Shown: positions 1 through 8,678 of the stretch, one piece after another
Position numbering within the stretch: position 1 is the stretch's first letter
Layout of the letters: the number at the start of each line of letters is the position of its first letter
Origin: Streptomyces cupreus
Lineage (GTDB): Bacteria; Actinomycetota; Actinomycetes; Streptomycetales; Streptomycetaceae
Assembly (NCBI RefSeq): GCF_014257025.1
Contig: NZ_JACMSF010000016.1
Span: 62,001-126,000, forward strand
Length of the DNA: 64,000 bases
Reading direction: 5' to 3'
Made by a program: the position numbers and the translations under genes
Notes under the pieces: model-generated
Told to the model about the DNA's origin: nothing
What the model saw: only the letters and a program-made list of their open reading frames with translations
The model's database searches: none

Positions 1-1540
1 GCATGCCGCCGCCCAGGGCGGCCAGGGCTGCGCCCGAGACGAAGGCGAGGAGTTTCAGGGTCGGGACCCGCACTCCTGAGGCCGACGCGCCCGACTCGTG
101 GTCCCGCATGGCCGCCAGGGCCCGGCCTGTGCGGCCCGTGCGCAGGGCGCGAGTCGTCAGCAGGGCCGCTCCCAGCAGGGCCAGCTCCAGGACGTAGTAC
201 GCGCGGTCGCCCTCGAAGCCCGCCGGGCGGCCCAGGGAGAGGCCCGCGGTCGCGTACGGCTGGGCGAAGACGAAGCGGCTCACGCCCACGCCCACAGCGA
301 ATGTCGCCAGCGCCAGTGCCAATCCCCTGCGGCTGATCGCCGGCCAGCCTGTCAGGAGGCCCAGGGGGGCCACCAGGACCACCGCCAGCGCCAGTGCCGC
401 CAGTTCCGGCAGGTGGGGGAGGCCGGGGAAGCGGCCCGCTGCGAGGAGGGCCGTGAAGAGGGCGCCCAGGCCCGCGTATGCGGCCTGGCCCAGGGAGATC
501 TGGCCGCCTCGGCCGGTGACCACCACCAGGGAGAGGAGGACCACTCCCAGCGCCGGTACCTGGACCGAGGTGTGCAGGTCCGAGCCCGCGAAGCCCAGCG
601 GCAGCAGGAACAGCACGACCGCCACGATCCAGGCGCCCGGCGGCGTCGGCACGCGCGCGGTGGCCGTGCGGGGAAGCGCGTCGCGCGTGCCGATGCGGGG
701 GAGGGCCAGTGCCGCGATCAGCAGGGCCACCACGAAGAGGTTCGCGCCCACCGCCTGGAGCAGCGGTTCGCCCCAGCCCTGCGGGTGCAGGCGCGTCAAC
801 TGGCTCTGTGCCACGCCGATGCCGAGCGCCGTCACCACCGCCACCGGCAGGCTCCGCATGCGCGCGGCCACCGCTACGGCCACCACCTCCATCACCAGCA
901 GCGGCAGTCCGTACGGGTCAAGACGGACGTAGGGAGCCAGCAGTACGCCTGTCAGGCCCGCCGTGAACGAGCCGAACGCCCAGCCCGCCGCGGCCACCCG
1001 GTCCGCGTCGATCCCGCCGAGCACGGCGAGCCGCCGGTCGTCCACGACCGCTCGCAGCTCCCGCCCGAACCGGGTCCACCGGATGACCGAACCGACCGCG
1101 GCCGCCAGCACGACGGCCACCGCCAGCTGCCCCCAGGGGTCCGCCGCCACCAGCAGCTCCGGCGCGTCGTCCCGCGCCCCCTGTCCCCACAGCAGTGCCG
1201 CCCCGCCCACCAGCAGCACGAACACCCCGATCGACGCCACCAGCGTCTGCGCCGGGTCACTGCCGAGGACGGACAGCGGACGGAAGACGAACCGTTCCAG
1301 CGCCATCCCGATCGCGGGCGCCAGGACCAGCAGGGTCAGCGCGGCCCCGGCCCACAGCGGCCAGCCCCACTCCACCACGCACTGCCGCAGCACGTACGCG
1401 CACACCATCGCGATGGCCCCGTGCGCGAAGTTGAGCACGCCGGTCGCGCGGTAGGTGACGACCAGACCGATCCCGGTGAGCGCGGCGGCGCTGCCGACCG
1501 AGAGGCCGGCCAGGGTGAGGTCGTAGGTCAGCGCGGACAT
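1..1540 (-). CDS. Branched-chain amino acid ABC transporter permease, LivH-LivM fusion (3' end outside window)
   Basis: This is an inner-membrane permease of the high-affinity branched-chain amino acid (HAAT) ABC family. Translation of the complement from the ATG at 1540 begins MSALTYDLTLAGLSVGSAAA and runs open to the window edge (about 513 codons). The first half is LivH-like, with TYRATGVLNFAHGAIAM followed by several hydrophobic helices. From about residue 300 it becomes LivM-like, with GRGGQISLGQAAYAGLGAL and, near the edge, a PTLKLLAFVSGAALAALGGG segment. Both permease halves are therefore one polypeptide. The start overlaps the stop of the upstream gene (TGATG), so translation is probably coupled. 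LivF/LivG ATPases would be expected beyond the left edge, and a matching binding protein lies divergently at 2678-3970. Confidence in the family is high; the substrate is inferred. Confidence 0.9.
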   Translation of the reverse strand, partial: MSALTYDLTLAGLSVGSAAALTGIGLVVTYRATGVLNFAHGAIAMVCAYVLRQCVVEWGWPLWAGAALTLLVLAPAIGMALERFVFRPLSVLGSDPAQTLVASIGVFVLLVGGAALLWGQGARDDAPELLVAADPWGQLAVAVVLAAAVGSVIRWTRFGRELRAVVDDRRLAVLGGIDADRVAAAGWAFGSFTAGLTGVLLAPYVRLDPYGLPLLVMEVVAVAVAARMRSLPVAVVTALGIGVAQSQLTRLHPQGWGEPLLQAVGANLFVVALLIAALALPRIGTRDALPRTATARVPTPPGAWIVAVVLFLLPLGFAGSDLHTSVQVPALGVVLLSLVVVTGRGGQISLGQAAYAGLGALFTALLAAGRFPGLPHLPELAALALAVVLVAPLGLLTGWPAISRRGLALALATFAVGVGVSRFVFAQPYATAGLSLGRPAGFEGDRAYYVLELALLGAALLTTRALRTGRTGRALAAMRDHESGASASGVRVPTLKLLAFVSGAALAALGGGM

Positions 1541-2016
1541 CAGTCGTCCGCTTCGGCGGGCTCACAGATCGGGCACGGGTCCAGTTCGCCGCTCCTCACC
1601 AGCTTCGCGTCCACCGGCACCGCCTCCGCCTTCCCGGCCACCAGCGGACAGTCCGCCCGGTGGAACAGCGTGCCGCCCGGCACCATCAGCCGGTCCCCGC
1701 TGACCGCGAGCGGCGCCGTCACCGACTGCCCCGAGGCCTCGGCGTCGGCCGGTTCGGCGGTCACGAGAAGGCCGTACAACTCCTCCACGCGCGCGGCGGC
1801 GAGCGCGTTGCGGCCATGGGTGAGCAGCACCGCCCCCGCGACGATCAGCGCGGCGCCGGGGACCGTGCAGGACGCGAGGTAGGGCAGCTGCCGTTCGGCG
1901 AACCGCTCGCCCGAGACGCCGTACCAGCCGACGACGCACAGCACCGCGCCCGCGGCGAGGGCGGCCCAGCCGGCCCACAGGACCGGATGCACGGACCGCG
2001 GTCGGGCTGTCCCCAT
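1540..2016 (-). CDS. Small membrane protein with C-terminal cysteine motif, upstream of the Liv permease
   Basis: This is a 158-residue protein with two predicted N-terminal membrane helices (about residues 12-32 and 48-68). A soluble C-terminal half follows and ends with a cysteine-containing segment, RADCPLVAGK, then LDPCPICEP. The paired cysteines could bind a metal or form disulfides. I do not recognise a named family. The ATG at 2016 is chosen because it follows the divergent intergenic region and a GGAG-like sequence. Its stop overlaps the permease start by one base, which suggests a two-gene operon and a possible accessory role in transport. Function is unknown. Confidence 0.75.
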   Translation of the reverse strand: MGTARPRSVHPVLWAGWAALAAGAVLCVVGWYGVSGERFAERQLPYLASCTVPGAALIVAGAVLLTHGRNALAAARVEELYGLLVTAEPADAEASGQSVTAPLAVSGDRLMVPGGTLFHRADCPLVAGKAEAVPVDAKLVRSGELDPCPICEPAEADD

Positions 2017-2157
2017 GTCTGGCTCCTCTGGCTTCACACGTGCATGTGCCTGGCCCAGCTTCCAAGTCCGCCGATGGACTTGCACTATGCCTTCTGTCAG
2101 CTGACCCTGAAAGCACCGGGCGCGCACGGCCCGGACCGACACCCGGTGGTGAGCCAG
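2017..2157. promoter_or_regulatory. Divergent promoter region with a CAAGTCC/GGACTTG inverted repeat
   Basis: This 141-base gap separates the minus-strand membrane protein/permease pair from the plus-strand lipoprotein/binding-protein pair, so it must hold promoters in both directions. It contains a perfect 7-base inverted repeat, CAAGTCC at 2063-2069 and GGACTTG at 2076-2082, with a 6-base centre, which is a candidate operator. No strong -35/-10 pair stands out. Confidence 0.4.
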
Positions 2158-2709
2158 ATGGTTCTCGGGAGCGACCTCGGTCGGCGGAGCACGGGACGCG
2201 GTACGGCACTGGCCGCCGCCCTGCTGCTCTTCCTCGCCCCGGCCCTCGCGGCCTGCAGCGACGACGAGGGAGGCGGTGGCGACGCCACCCCGCCCACCCC
2301 CACGGCCGAGCAGACGACCAGTGCCCCCGCGGCGACAGCGCCCGCCGACGCCGGGGCGGCCGAGCAGGAGATCAAGCAGAACTGGCAGAAGTTCTTCAAC
2401 CCCGAGACCTCCCTTGAGGACAAGCAGACCGTCCTGGAGAACGGCGAGCAGATGGCCCCGGTGCTCCAGGCGTTCAGCGGGGACGAGCGCGGCGGACAGG
2501 TCGGGGCGCAGGTCACCGAGGTCGCCTTCACCTCGCCCACCGAGGCGGACGTGACGTACACGCTCACCCTGAAGGGCGCCACCGCACTGCCCGACGCGGC
2601 GGGGACGGCCGTCGAACAGGACGGCACCTGGAAGGTGTCCGCCAAGACGCTGTGCGCTCTGGTGCAACTGAGCGGCCATGGTCCGGCCTCGCCGGTCCCG
2701 GGCTGCTGA
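2158..2709 (+). CDS. Putative lipoprotein of the Liv-type transport locus
   Basis: This 183-residue protein has an N-terminal signal of about 30 residues ending in a lipobox-like LAPALAAC, so it is probably a membrane-anchored lipoprotein. A low-complexity Thr/Pro/Ala linker follows. The folded part (about residues 65-165, from EQEIKQNWQKFFNPETSLED) resembles the small NTF2-like or LppX-type domain common in actinobacterial lipoproteins. The ATG at 2158 is used; an in-frame GTG at 2146 is an alternative. The last 32 bases overlap the next gene, indicating co-transcription with the solute-binding protein. The specific function is unknown. Confidence 0.7.
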   Translation: MVLGSDLGRRSTGRGTALAAALLLFLAPALAACSDDEGGGGDATPPTPTAEQTTSAPAATAPADAGAAEQEIKQNWQKFFNPETSLEDKQTVLENGEQMAPVLQAFSGDERGGQVGAQVTEVAFTSPTEADVTYTLTLKGATALPDAAGTAVEQDGTWKVSAKTLCALVQLSGHGPASPVPGC

Positions 2710-3970
2710 GGCCGCGGTCGCGGTGCTGCTGCTCGTCCTGAGCGCGGCCTGCGGCAGCCGGCTGCCGGAGAGCGACTTCGAGGACCGTGGGCGCGGTACG
2801 CCTGTGCGGGACAGCGCGCCGATTCGGGTCGGCATCATCACCAGCGCCACCAGCCCGGTCGGCGGCGACGCCTTCACCGGGCCGCGCGACGGGGCGAAGG
2901 CGTACTTCGAGCGGCTCAACGTGCGCGGGGGCATCGACGGGCGGCCCGTCGAGGTGCGGCTGTGCGACGACGGCGGCAGCGGCGTCGGCAACAACGAGTG
3001 TGTGCACCGGCTGATCGACGAGGACCGGGTCGTCGCCCTGGTCGCCACCACGGTCCTCGACTACGCGGGAGCCTCCCGCGTCTCACGCGCGCGTGTGCCC
3101 GACATCGGCGGTCAGCCCATCGGCGCCGCGTACGACACCTGGCCGCACCTGTACGGCATCTACGGCAGCCTCGCACCGAGGAACGGCACGGTCGGCTGGG
3201 ACGGCAAGCTGTACGGCGGCACCGAGGTCTACCGGTACTTCAAGCGCGAGCACGGCGCCCGCACCGCCGCCGTCGTCTCCTACAACCAGGCCGCGTCCGC
3301 CGCCTACGCACGGCTCGTCGAGCGGGGCCTGAAGGCCGAGGGGTACGAGGTCGTCACCGAACAGGTCGACTTCGCGCTGCCCAACTTCCGTGCCGTCGCG
3401 GCCGATCTGAAGGATCAGGGCGCCGATCTCGTCTTCGACGCCATCGACAGCCACGGCAACGCCCGGCTGTGCGCGGCCATGGACGACGCCGGCGTCGAGA
3501 TCACCGCCAAGGTGACGAACGTGCAGAACTGGACGTCCACGGTGGCGGACGACTACAAGGACGCCCCGCGCTGCCGCAACGCCCTGTGGGCGACGGGGTC
3601 CAGCCGTAACTTCGAGGACACCGACCACAAGGCCGTACGGGAGTTCCGGGACGCCACAGAGGGCCTGAAGACGCATGCGCAGTGGCAGTTGGAGGGGTGG
3701 GCGGCCGCGCGGTGGTTCACGGAGGCCGCGCGGTCCTGCGCGGAAACGGGCGTCACGCGCGCGTGCGTCGACGGCTGGATGAGCCGCAGCCAGGGCTACA
3801 CCGCCGACGGCCTGCTGCTCCCCGTCCGCTTCGAGCGGCTGGCCGAGCCGCCCGCGACCCGCCGGACGTGTCTGTCGGTGGCCCGGTGGGAGGACGGCCG
3901 GGGCTGGGTCTCGCAGGGCGACATGGACAGCACATGCTTCGAGGTTCAGCAGTTGTCCTACACGCCCTGA
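2678..3970 (+). CDS. ABC transporter substrate-binding lipoprotein (LivJ/LivK type)
   Basis: This 430-residue protein has a short signal sequence with lipobox LVLSAACGS, so it should be anchored outside the membrane. The mature part starts with IRVGIITSATSPVGGDAFTG and continues with GAKAYFERLNVRGGIDGRPV, the hallmark of periplasmic-binding-protein type I domains of the HAAT family. Such proteins deliver amino acids, short amides or similar small ligands to LivH/LivM. The gene overlaps the upstream lipoprotein gene and is divergent from the fused permease at 1-1540. The two transcripts together plausibly supply one transporter. The ligand cannot be read from the sequence. Confidence 0.85.
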   Translation: MVRPRRSRAAEAAVAVLLLVLSAACGSRLPESDFEDRGRGTPVRDSAPIRVGIITSATSPVGGDAFTGPRDGAKAYFERLNVRGGIDGRPVEVRLCDDGGSGVGNNECVHRLIDEDRVVALVATTVLDYAGASRVSRARVPDIGGQPIGAAYDTWPHLYGIYGSLAPRNGTVGWDGKLYGGTEVYRYFKREHGARTAAVVSYNQAASAAYARLVERGLKAEGYEVVTEQVDFALPNFRAVAADLKDQGADLVFDAIDSHGNARLCAAMDDAGVEITAKVTNVQNWTSTVADDYKDAPRCRNALWATGSSRNFEDTDHKAVREFRDATEGLKTHAQWQLEGWAAARWFTEAARSCAETGVTRACVDGWMSRSQGYTADGLLLPVRFERLAEPPATRRTCLSVARWEDGRGWVSQGDMDSTCFEVQQLSYTP

Positions 3971-4074
3971 GCCGGGGACGACCATGACCGGTGTGACAAT
4001 GAGTTGTCTATTTCTATCTGCGAGTTGAGCATTGCGGACCGTTACTGTCCGGTTGCGCTGGCAGACTCGGCGGT

Positions 4075-5100
4075 ATGTTGGAGACCTCGGCACGACTGCT
4101 GCGTCTGCTCTCGCTCCTCCAGGCCCACCGGGACTGGTCCGGCGCTCAACTCGCCGACCGTCTCGGTGTCACCGCCCGCACGGTCCGGCGGGACGTGGAG
4201 CGGCTGCGCGAGCTGGGCTACCCGGTCAACGCCAGCCCGGGCACCGGCGGCGGGTACCAGCTGGGCGCCGGCGCCGAGTTGCCGCCGCTGCTCCTGGACG
4301 ACGACGAGGCGGTCGCCGTCGCCGTGGGGCTGCGCACGGCCGCGGGACAGGGCATCGAGGGCATCGGGGAGACCTCCGTACGGGCCCTCACCAAGCTGGA
4401 ACAGGTCCTGCCGAACCGGCTGCGCCGCAGGGTCAGCGCCCTGAACGCCTTCACCGTGCCGATGCTGCGCGACCAGCCCGCCACTGTGGACCCCGGCGTC
4501 CTGACCGAACTGGCCCATCTGTGCCGGGACACCGAGCGGCTGCGCTTCGAGTACCGGGGCCACGACGGCACGCTGACCCGCCGCAGAGCCGAACCGCACC
4601 GCCTGGTGTGCACCGAGCGCCGCTGGTACCTGGTCGCCTGGGACCTCGACCGGGACGACTGGCGCATCTTCCGCGTCGACCGCATCACGCCCAAGCCCCC
4701 GCACGGCCCCCGCTTCACCCCGCGCCGCCCGCCCGCCGACGACCTCGCCGCCTACGTCTCCCAGGGCGTCTCCACGCGCGCGTACGCCACCCACGCCCTC
4801 ATCCGGCTGCTGGTGCCCCTGGAGGAAGCCGCCGAGCGCATCTCGCCCTCGGCCGGCGTGCTGGAGCCCGAGGGACCACGCAGGTGTCTGCTGCGCACCG
4901 GGGCCGCCGGCCTCGATGTGATGGTGATCCATGTGATGCTGCTGGGCTTCGAGTTCGAGGTGCTGGAGCCCGTCGAGCTCACGGACGCGCTCAGGACCGC
5001 TCGGGACCGGCTTTCCCGGGCTCTGGAGAGAGTTCCGCGAACGTGGGATGGTGCAGATCGAACGCCGGGGACTCCGAGCGGATCCGGGGCAGAGTGGTGA
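4075..5100 (+). CDS. WYL-domain transcriptional regulator (HTH-WYL-WCX)
   Basis: This is a 341-residue YafY/PafB-type regulator. An N-terminal winged helix-turn-helix (SGAQLADRLGVTARTVRRDVE, about residues 23-43) is followed by a WYL domain centred on RRWYLVAWDLDRDDWRIFRVDR (about 180-205) and a WCX-like C-terminal region ending near residue 320. WYL proteins sense nucleic-acid or other ligands and control nearby operons or the DNA-damage response. The target here is unknown. The start is the ATG at 4075, just downstream of an AT-richer promoter region. Its 3' end overlaps the convergent ctaD by 110 bases, so the two transcripts are antisense at their ends. Confidence 0.85.
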   Translation: MLETSARLLRLLSLLQAHRDWSGAQLADRLGVTARTVRRDVERLRELGYPVNASPGTGGGYQLGAGAELPPLLLDDDEAVAVAVGLRTAAGQGIEGIGETSVRALTKLEQVLPNRLRRRVSALNAFTVPMLRDQPATVDPGVLTELAHLCRDTERLRFEYRGHDGTLTRRRAEPHRLVCTERRWYLVAWDLDRDDWRIFRVDRITPKPPHGPRFTPRRPPADDLAAYVSQGVSTRAYATHALIRLLVPLEEAAERISPSAGVLEPEGPRRCLLRTGAAGLDVMVIHVMLLGFEFEVLEPVELTDALRTARDRLSRALERVPRTWDGADRTPGTPSGSGAEW

Positions 5101-6670
5101 AGTTGTGCCGCGGCGGCGGGCAGGACGTCGCCCACTCCAGCGAACGGCCGTAGCCCCAGGGGTCGTCGACCTCCACCTTCTCGCCGTACTTCGCCGTCTT
5201 CCAGACGTTGTAGAGGAACGGCAGCGTCGAGATGCCTAGCAGGAACGCGCCGATCGTCGAGATCGTGTTCAGCGCCGTGAAGCCGTCGGCGGCCAGATAG
5301 TCGGCGTACCGGCGGGGCATGCCCTCCGCGCCCAGCCAGTGCTGCACCAGGAACGTGGTGTGGAAGCCGACGAACAGCGTCCAGAACTGGATCTTCCCGA
5401 GCCGCTCGTCGAGCATCTTCCCGGTGAGCTTGGGCCACCAGAAGTAGAACCCGGCGAAGATCGCGAAGACGACGGTGCCGAACACGACGTAGTGGAAGTG
5501 CGCGACGACGAAGTAGGTGTCGGTGACGTGGAAGTCCATCGGCGGGGAGGCCAGGATCACCCCGGTCAGCCCGCCGAACAGGAACGTCACCAGGAAGCCC
5601 ACCGACCACAGCATCGGTGTCTCGAAGGACAGCGAGCCCTTGAGCATGGTGCCGGTCCAGTTGAAGAACTTGACGCCCGTCGGCACCGCGATCAGGAAGC
5701 TCATGAAGGAGAAGAACGGCAGCAACACCGCGCCGGTGGCGAACATATGGTGCGCCCACACCACCACCGACAGACCGGTGATCGCCATCGTCGCCGCGAC
5801 CAGCGTCAGATAGCCGAACATGGGCTTGCGGGAGAAGACCGGGATGATCTCGCTGACGATGCCGAAGAACGGCAGCGCGATGATGTACACCTCGGGATGG
5901 CCGAAGAACCAGAACAGGTGCTGCCACAGCAGCGCACCGCCGTTGGCCGCGTCGAAGATGTGCGAGCCGAAGCGCCGGTCGGCCTCCAGACACAGCAACG
6001 CCGCCGCGAGCACCGGGAACGCCATCAGGATCAGGATCGACGTGAACAGCGTGTTCCACACGAAGATCGGCATTCGGAACATCGTCATGCCCGGTGCGCG
6101 CATCCCGATGATGGTGGTGATGAAGTTGACCGCGCCGAGGATCGTGCCGAACCCGGACAGCGCGAGCCCCATGATCCACAGGTCGCCCCCGACACCCGGG
6201 GAACGCTCCAGGCTGTTGAGCGGCGCGTAGGCGAACCAGCCGAAGTCGGCGGGCCCGGACGGCACCGCGAGGGAGCCGATCACGATCAGGCCGCCGAACA
6301 GATAGAACCAGTACGACAGCATGTTCAGCCGCGGGAAGGCGACGTCGGGGGAGCCGATCTGCAACGGCATCAGCTCGTTGGCGAAGCCCGCGAACGCCGG
6401 GGTCGCGAAGAGCAGCAGCATGATCGTGCCGTGCAGCGTGAAGAGCTGGTTGAACTGCTGGTTGTCGATGAGCTGAAGCCCCGGCCGCGCCAGCTCCGCG
6501 CGCATCAGCAGCGCCATCACCCCGCCGAGCAGGAAGAACAGGAACGACGTGATCAGATACAGATGGCCGATCTTCTTGTGGTCGGTGGTGGTCAGCCAGT
6601 CGACGATCACCCGGCCCTTCCGCTTGGGCCGCACGGGTCGTACCGGCGTCTGCACGGTCTGAGTGCCCAT
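4991..6670 (-). CDS. ctaD: Cytochrome c oxidase subunit I, aa3 type
   Basis: This is a 559-residue, 12-helix haem-copper oxidase subunit that reduces O2 to water and pumps protons. Visible signatures are LHGTIMLLLF (haem a ligand region), WFFGHPEVYIIALP (CuB His with the cross-linked Tyr), VVVWAHHMF (two CuB His) and VVAHFHYVVFG (haem a3 and haem a His). The N-terminus, RVIVDWLTTTDHKKIGHLY, is typical of actinobacterial CtaD. No ctaC, ctaE, ctaF or qcr genes adjoin it, so this looks like the additional stand-alone ctaD found in many Streptomyces. The C-terminal tail is hydrophilic and overlaps the WYL gene tail-to-tail. Confidence 0.95.
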   Translation of the reverse strand: MGTQTVQTPVRPVRPKRKGRVIVDWLTTTDHKKIGHLYLITSFLFFLLGGVMALLMRAELARPGLQLIDNQQFNQLFTLHGTIMLLLFATPAFAGFANELMPLQIGSPDVAFPRLNMLSYWFYLFGGLIVIGSLAVPSGPADFGWFAYAPLNSLERSPGVGGDLWIMGLALSGFGTILGAVNFITTIIGMRAPGMTMFRMPIFVWNTLFTSILILMAFPVLAAALLCLEADRRFGSHIFDAANGGALLWQHLFWFFGHPEVYIIALPFFGIVSEIIPVFSRKPMFGYLTLVAATMAITGLSVVVWAHHMFATGAVLLPFFSFMSFLIAVPTGVKFFNWTGTMLKGSLSFETPMLWSVGFLVTFLFGGLTGVILASPPMDFHVTDTYFVVAHFHYVVFGTVVFAIFAGFYFWWPKLTGKMLDERLGKIQFWTLFVGFHTTFLVQHWLGAEGMPRRYADYLAADGFTALNTISTIGAFLLGISTLPFLYNVWKTAKYGEKVEVDDPWGYGRSLEWATSCPPPRHNFTTLPRIRSESPAFDLHHPTFAELSPEPGKAGPERS

Positions 6671-7122
6671 CGCTCGCTCGCCCCTTCGCTCGCCTGCCCC
6701 GGGCCCGCTGAAGCCCGCGCCACGCGTGCCCGCGAGCCCACGCCATGATGCTCGTTCCGCAGCGCGCTCCGACAGGGGGCGTGCGAGGGGTCTGTGCCGT
6801 GGTGAGGCAATTCCTGTGTGGCGTCAGTTCCCTGGGACCCACGCGGAATCGAGGCGAGAAAGGAGTCCGGGGGGAGTTCTCACGGAACTTTCCGTTGGGC
6901 TATTTGGAACAGCCGCCGCGACACGCGGGAATTACGTTCGAATACCTGCGAAAGGCGTAGGGAACCGCTCGTACGTGTGACGGCCCGCTGCGGAGCAGTT
7001 GATGTCACTGCGCGGGAAACGCGTGTCGTGATCCTGTGACAAAAGTGTGACCGGAGAGGGACGAGTGACCAAGGTGCCCTCTCGTCTGGCCCCGGCCGCC
7101 CGACAGGGCCTAGCGTGGCCGC
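6671..7122. promoter_or_regulatory. 452-base divergent intergenic region upstream of ctaD and the I78 inhibitor gene
   Basis: I see no convincing gene here; the short open frames lack ribosome-binding sites and normal codon bias. The right end carries TAGCGT at 7111-7116, six bases before the ATG at 7123, fitting a leaderless promoter for the inhibitor gene. At 7035-7051 there are two TGTGAC copies spaced 11 bases apart. Read on the minus strand they are GGTCACACTTT and TGTCACAGGAT, two 11-base units weakly resembling a PhoP box, upstream of ctaD. Confidence 0.4.
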
Positions 7123-7338
7123 ATGGCACCGATTCCGACACCCCCCGCCGAGCCCCAGGACCAGCCGGACAGCTATGTCGGCCTGCCGGCCGAACACGCC
7201 GAGCGGCAGGCCCGCGAACGCGGCTGGTCGACCGTACGGTCGCTGCCGCCGGGCGCGATCATCACCATGGAGTACCGCGTGGGACGGCTGAACTTCGAGG
7301 TGCGGGACGGTCTGGTGATCCGGGCCTGGAAGGGCTGA
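7123..7338 (+). CDS. I78-family peptidase inhibitor
   Basis: This 71-residue protein matches the inhibitor I78 family (potato-inhibitor-I-like fold), which blocks serine proteases through an exposed loop. The conserved pattern is visible as YVGLPAEHAERQARERGW, then PPGAIITMEYRVGRLNFEVR, ending in GLVIRAWKG. No signal peptide is seen, so it is probably cytoplasmic, where it could protect against misplaced proteases. The transcript is probably leaderless, because a -10-like TAGCGT ends six bases before the ATG. It is followed by a strong terminator shared with the convergent PAP2 gene. Confidence 0.8.
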   Translation: MAPIPTPPAEPQDQPDSYVGLPAEHAERQARERGWSTVRSLPPGAIITMEYRVGRLNFEVRDGLVIRAWKG

Positions 7339-7349
7339 GCCGGTACGAC

Positions 7350-7388
7350 GACGGCCCCGGATCCTCACGAGGAGGATCCGGGGCCGTC
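7350..7388. terminator. Strong bidirectional hairpin terminator
   Basis: A perfect 17-base-pair stem (GACGGCCCCGGATCCTC at 7350-7366 and its complement at 7372-7388) with a 5-base loop lies between the convergent I78 and PAP2 genes. It has no long U-tract, as is usual in Streptomyces. Confidence 0.9.
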
Positions 7389-7425
7389 GCTGCGGGGGTG
7401 GGTGGTGCGTACCGAGCCCGCTGTC

Positions 7426-8439
7426 CTACGGCAGCTGGCCGCCCGTCAGAGGGCGGGCTGTCGAGGTCGTACCGCGTGTGACGCGGTCGGTCTGCGGTGG
7501 TCTGCGGCTGCCGACCGGGGTGACCGGAGTGCGCTCCGAGCGGGCCGTGTGCGGACCCGGCGCCAGATAGACCGGCGCCCGGGGCGAACGGGCCGTGGGG
7601 GAGACGTCCTGCGCCGACTCGCGCGGCTTGAGCAGCACCGGGACCTCGACCGGAGCGGTCGGCACGGGAGCCGTACCGGCGCGGCGGGCCCGCATGCGGT
7701 CGCGCAGATCGAAGATCCCGGACTCGGCGCGGGCGATCAGCGGCTCGAACCAGGGCAGCGCGAGCAGGATCAGCAGGCCCGCGGCCCAGCCGAGGAGCAC
7801 ATCGCTCAGCCAGTGCGTACCGAGATAGACCGTGGACAGGCCGACGCCCAGCGAGGTCACCGCCGACAGGGCGGACAGCCAGCGGCGGGCCGCCGGGGTC
7901 GAGGCCAGATAGGCCAGGATTCCCCAGGTCACCACGGCGTTGGCGGTGTGGCCGCTGGGAAATATATCGCCGCCCAGCCACATCTCGTTGGAGCCGACGG
8001 TGGTCGCGTAGTGCGGTCCGAGCCGGCCCATGCCGAGCTTGGCGGCACCGACCGTGACGTTCAGCAGCAGCAGCGAGGTGGCGAGCGCGAGCAGCGGCCG
8101 CAGCGTGTGCTGCCGCCAGGAACGCCAGCCCAGCCAGGCCGCGATCATCACGGCGGTGGGGCCGCGCTGGCCGAGCACCACGTAGTAGTCGACGAATGCG
8201 TGGATCTCCGACCACTGCTGGTACGGCCGGAAGAACATGACCTGCCAGTCGAGCCGGACCAGCCACGAGGTGATGACCACGGCCCACACGATGGCCCCGT
8301 AGAAGGCCAGGGTCGCCGCCAAAAGGGCGACCCGGTGCCGGCTCATCTTCGGCACATCGATGTGGGCCGGCCGTTCCGGCTCACGGTCCAGCCTCGCGAA
8401 CACCCGGTCCAGACGGGTGAGGTTTCGTTCGGTACGCAC
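7426..8439 (-). CDS. PAP2-family membrane phosphatase
   Basis: This 337-residue membrane protein of the type 2 phosphatidic acid phosphatase superfamily removes phosphate from lipid substrates such as phosphatidate or undecaprenyl diphosphate. The three-part motif is visible: KLGMGRLGP (motif 1), FPSGHTANA (motif 2, catalytic His) and STVYLGTHWLSDVLLGW (motif 3, second His and Asp). Six hydrophobic segments cover about residues 35-245. The last 80 residues are a Pro/Arg/Thr-rich cytoplasmic tail without a recognised domain. The start is the ATG at 8439. The downstream terminator at 7350-7388 ends the transcript. Confidence 0.88.
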   Translation of the reverse strand: MRTERNLTRLDRVFARLDREPERPAHIDVPKMSRHRVALLAATLAFYGAIVWAVVITSWLVRLDWQVMFFRPYQQWSEIHAFVDYYVVLGQRGPTAVMIAAWLGWRSWRQHTLRPLLALATSLLLLNVTVGAAKLGMGRLGPHYATTVGSNEMWLGGDIFPSGHTANAVVTWGILAYLASTPAARRWLSALSAVTSLGVGLSTVYLGTHWLSDVLLGWAAGLLILLALPWFEPLIARAESGIFDLRDRMRARRAGTAPVPTAPVEVPVLLKPRESAQDVSPTARSPRAPVYLAPGPHTARSERTPVTPVGSRRPPQTDRVTRGTTSTARPLTGGQLP

Positions 8440-8678
8440 CCAATCGACGTTACAGCGAGTGAGCTCAGAACCCCGTCGATTCCGCCGGTTTGTGATGACG
8501 ATGTGATGTGGGATTCCTCTCAGGGAGCGGCCAATTCCCTACGACTTCACAATCAGCGGACGCCACGCCCTTCAATTCCTTTGATCATTCCAGCGCACGG
8601 TTTTATGTGGTTTATGAATTCGTTCACCGAAATCTGGCCCTGAATTTTCTTGGCGATCACCGGGCGTATCTGAACGGG
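8440..8678. promoter_or_regulatory. AT-richer gap upstream of the PAP2 gene
   Basis: This 239-base gap lies between the end of the membrane glycosyltransferase gene and the start of the PAP2 gene, both on the minus strand. It is clearly richer in A+T than its surroundings around 8525-8660, which fits a promoter for the PAP2 gene. I could not define a single -35/-10 pair and see no coding potential. Confidence 0.35.

Noticed and set aside
98..1882. Long plus-strand open frame over the Liv permease
   Set aside because: Composition is Gln/Arg/His-rich and non-protein-like, while the complement encodes a well-recognised membrane permease.
6745..6960. Short plus-strand frame in the ctaD upstream region
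   Set aside because: No good ribosome-binding site, atypical composition and no recognisable feature; treated as non-coding.
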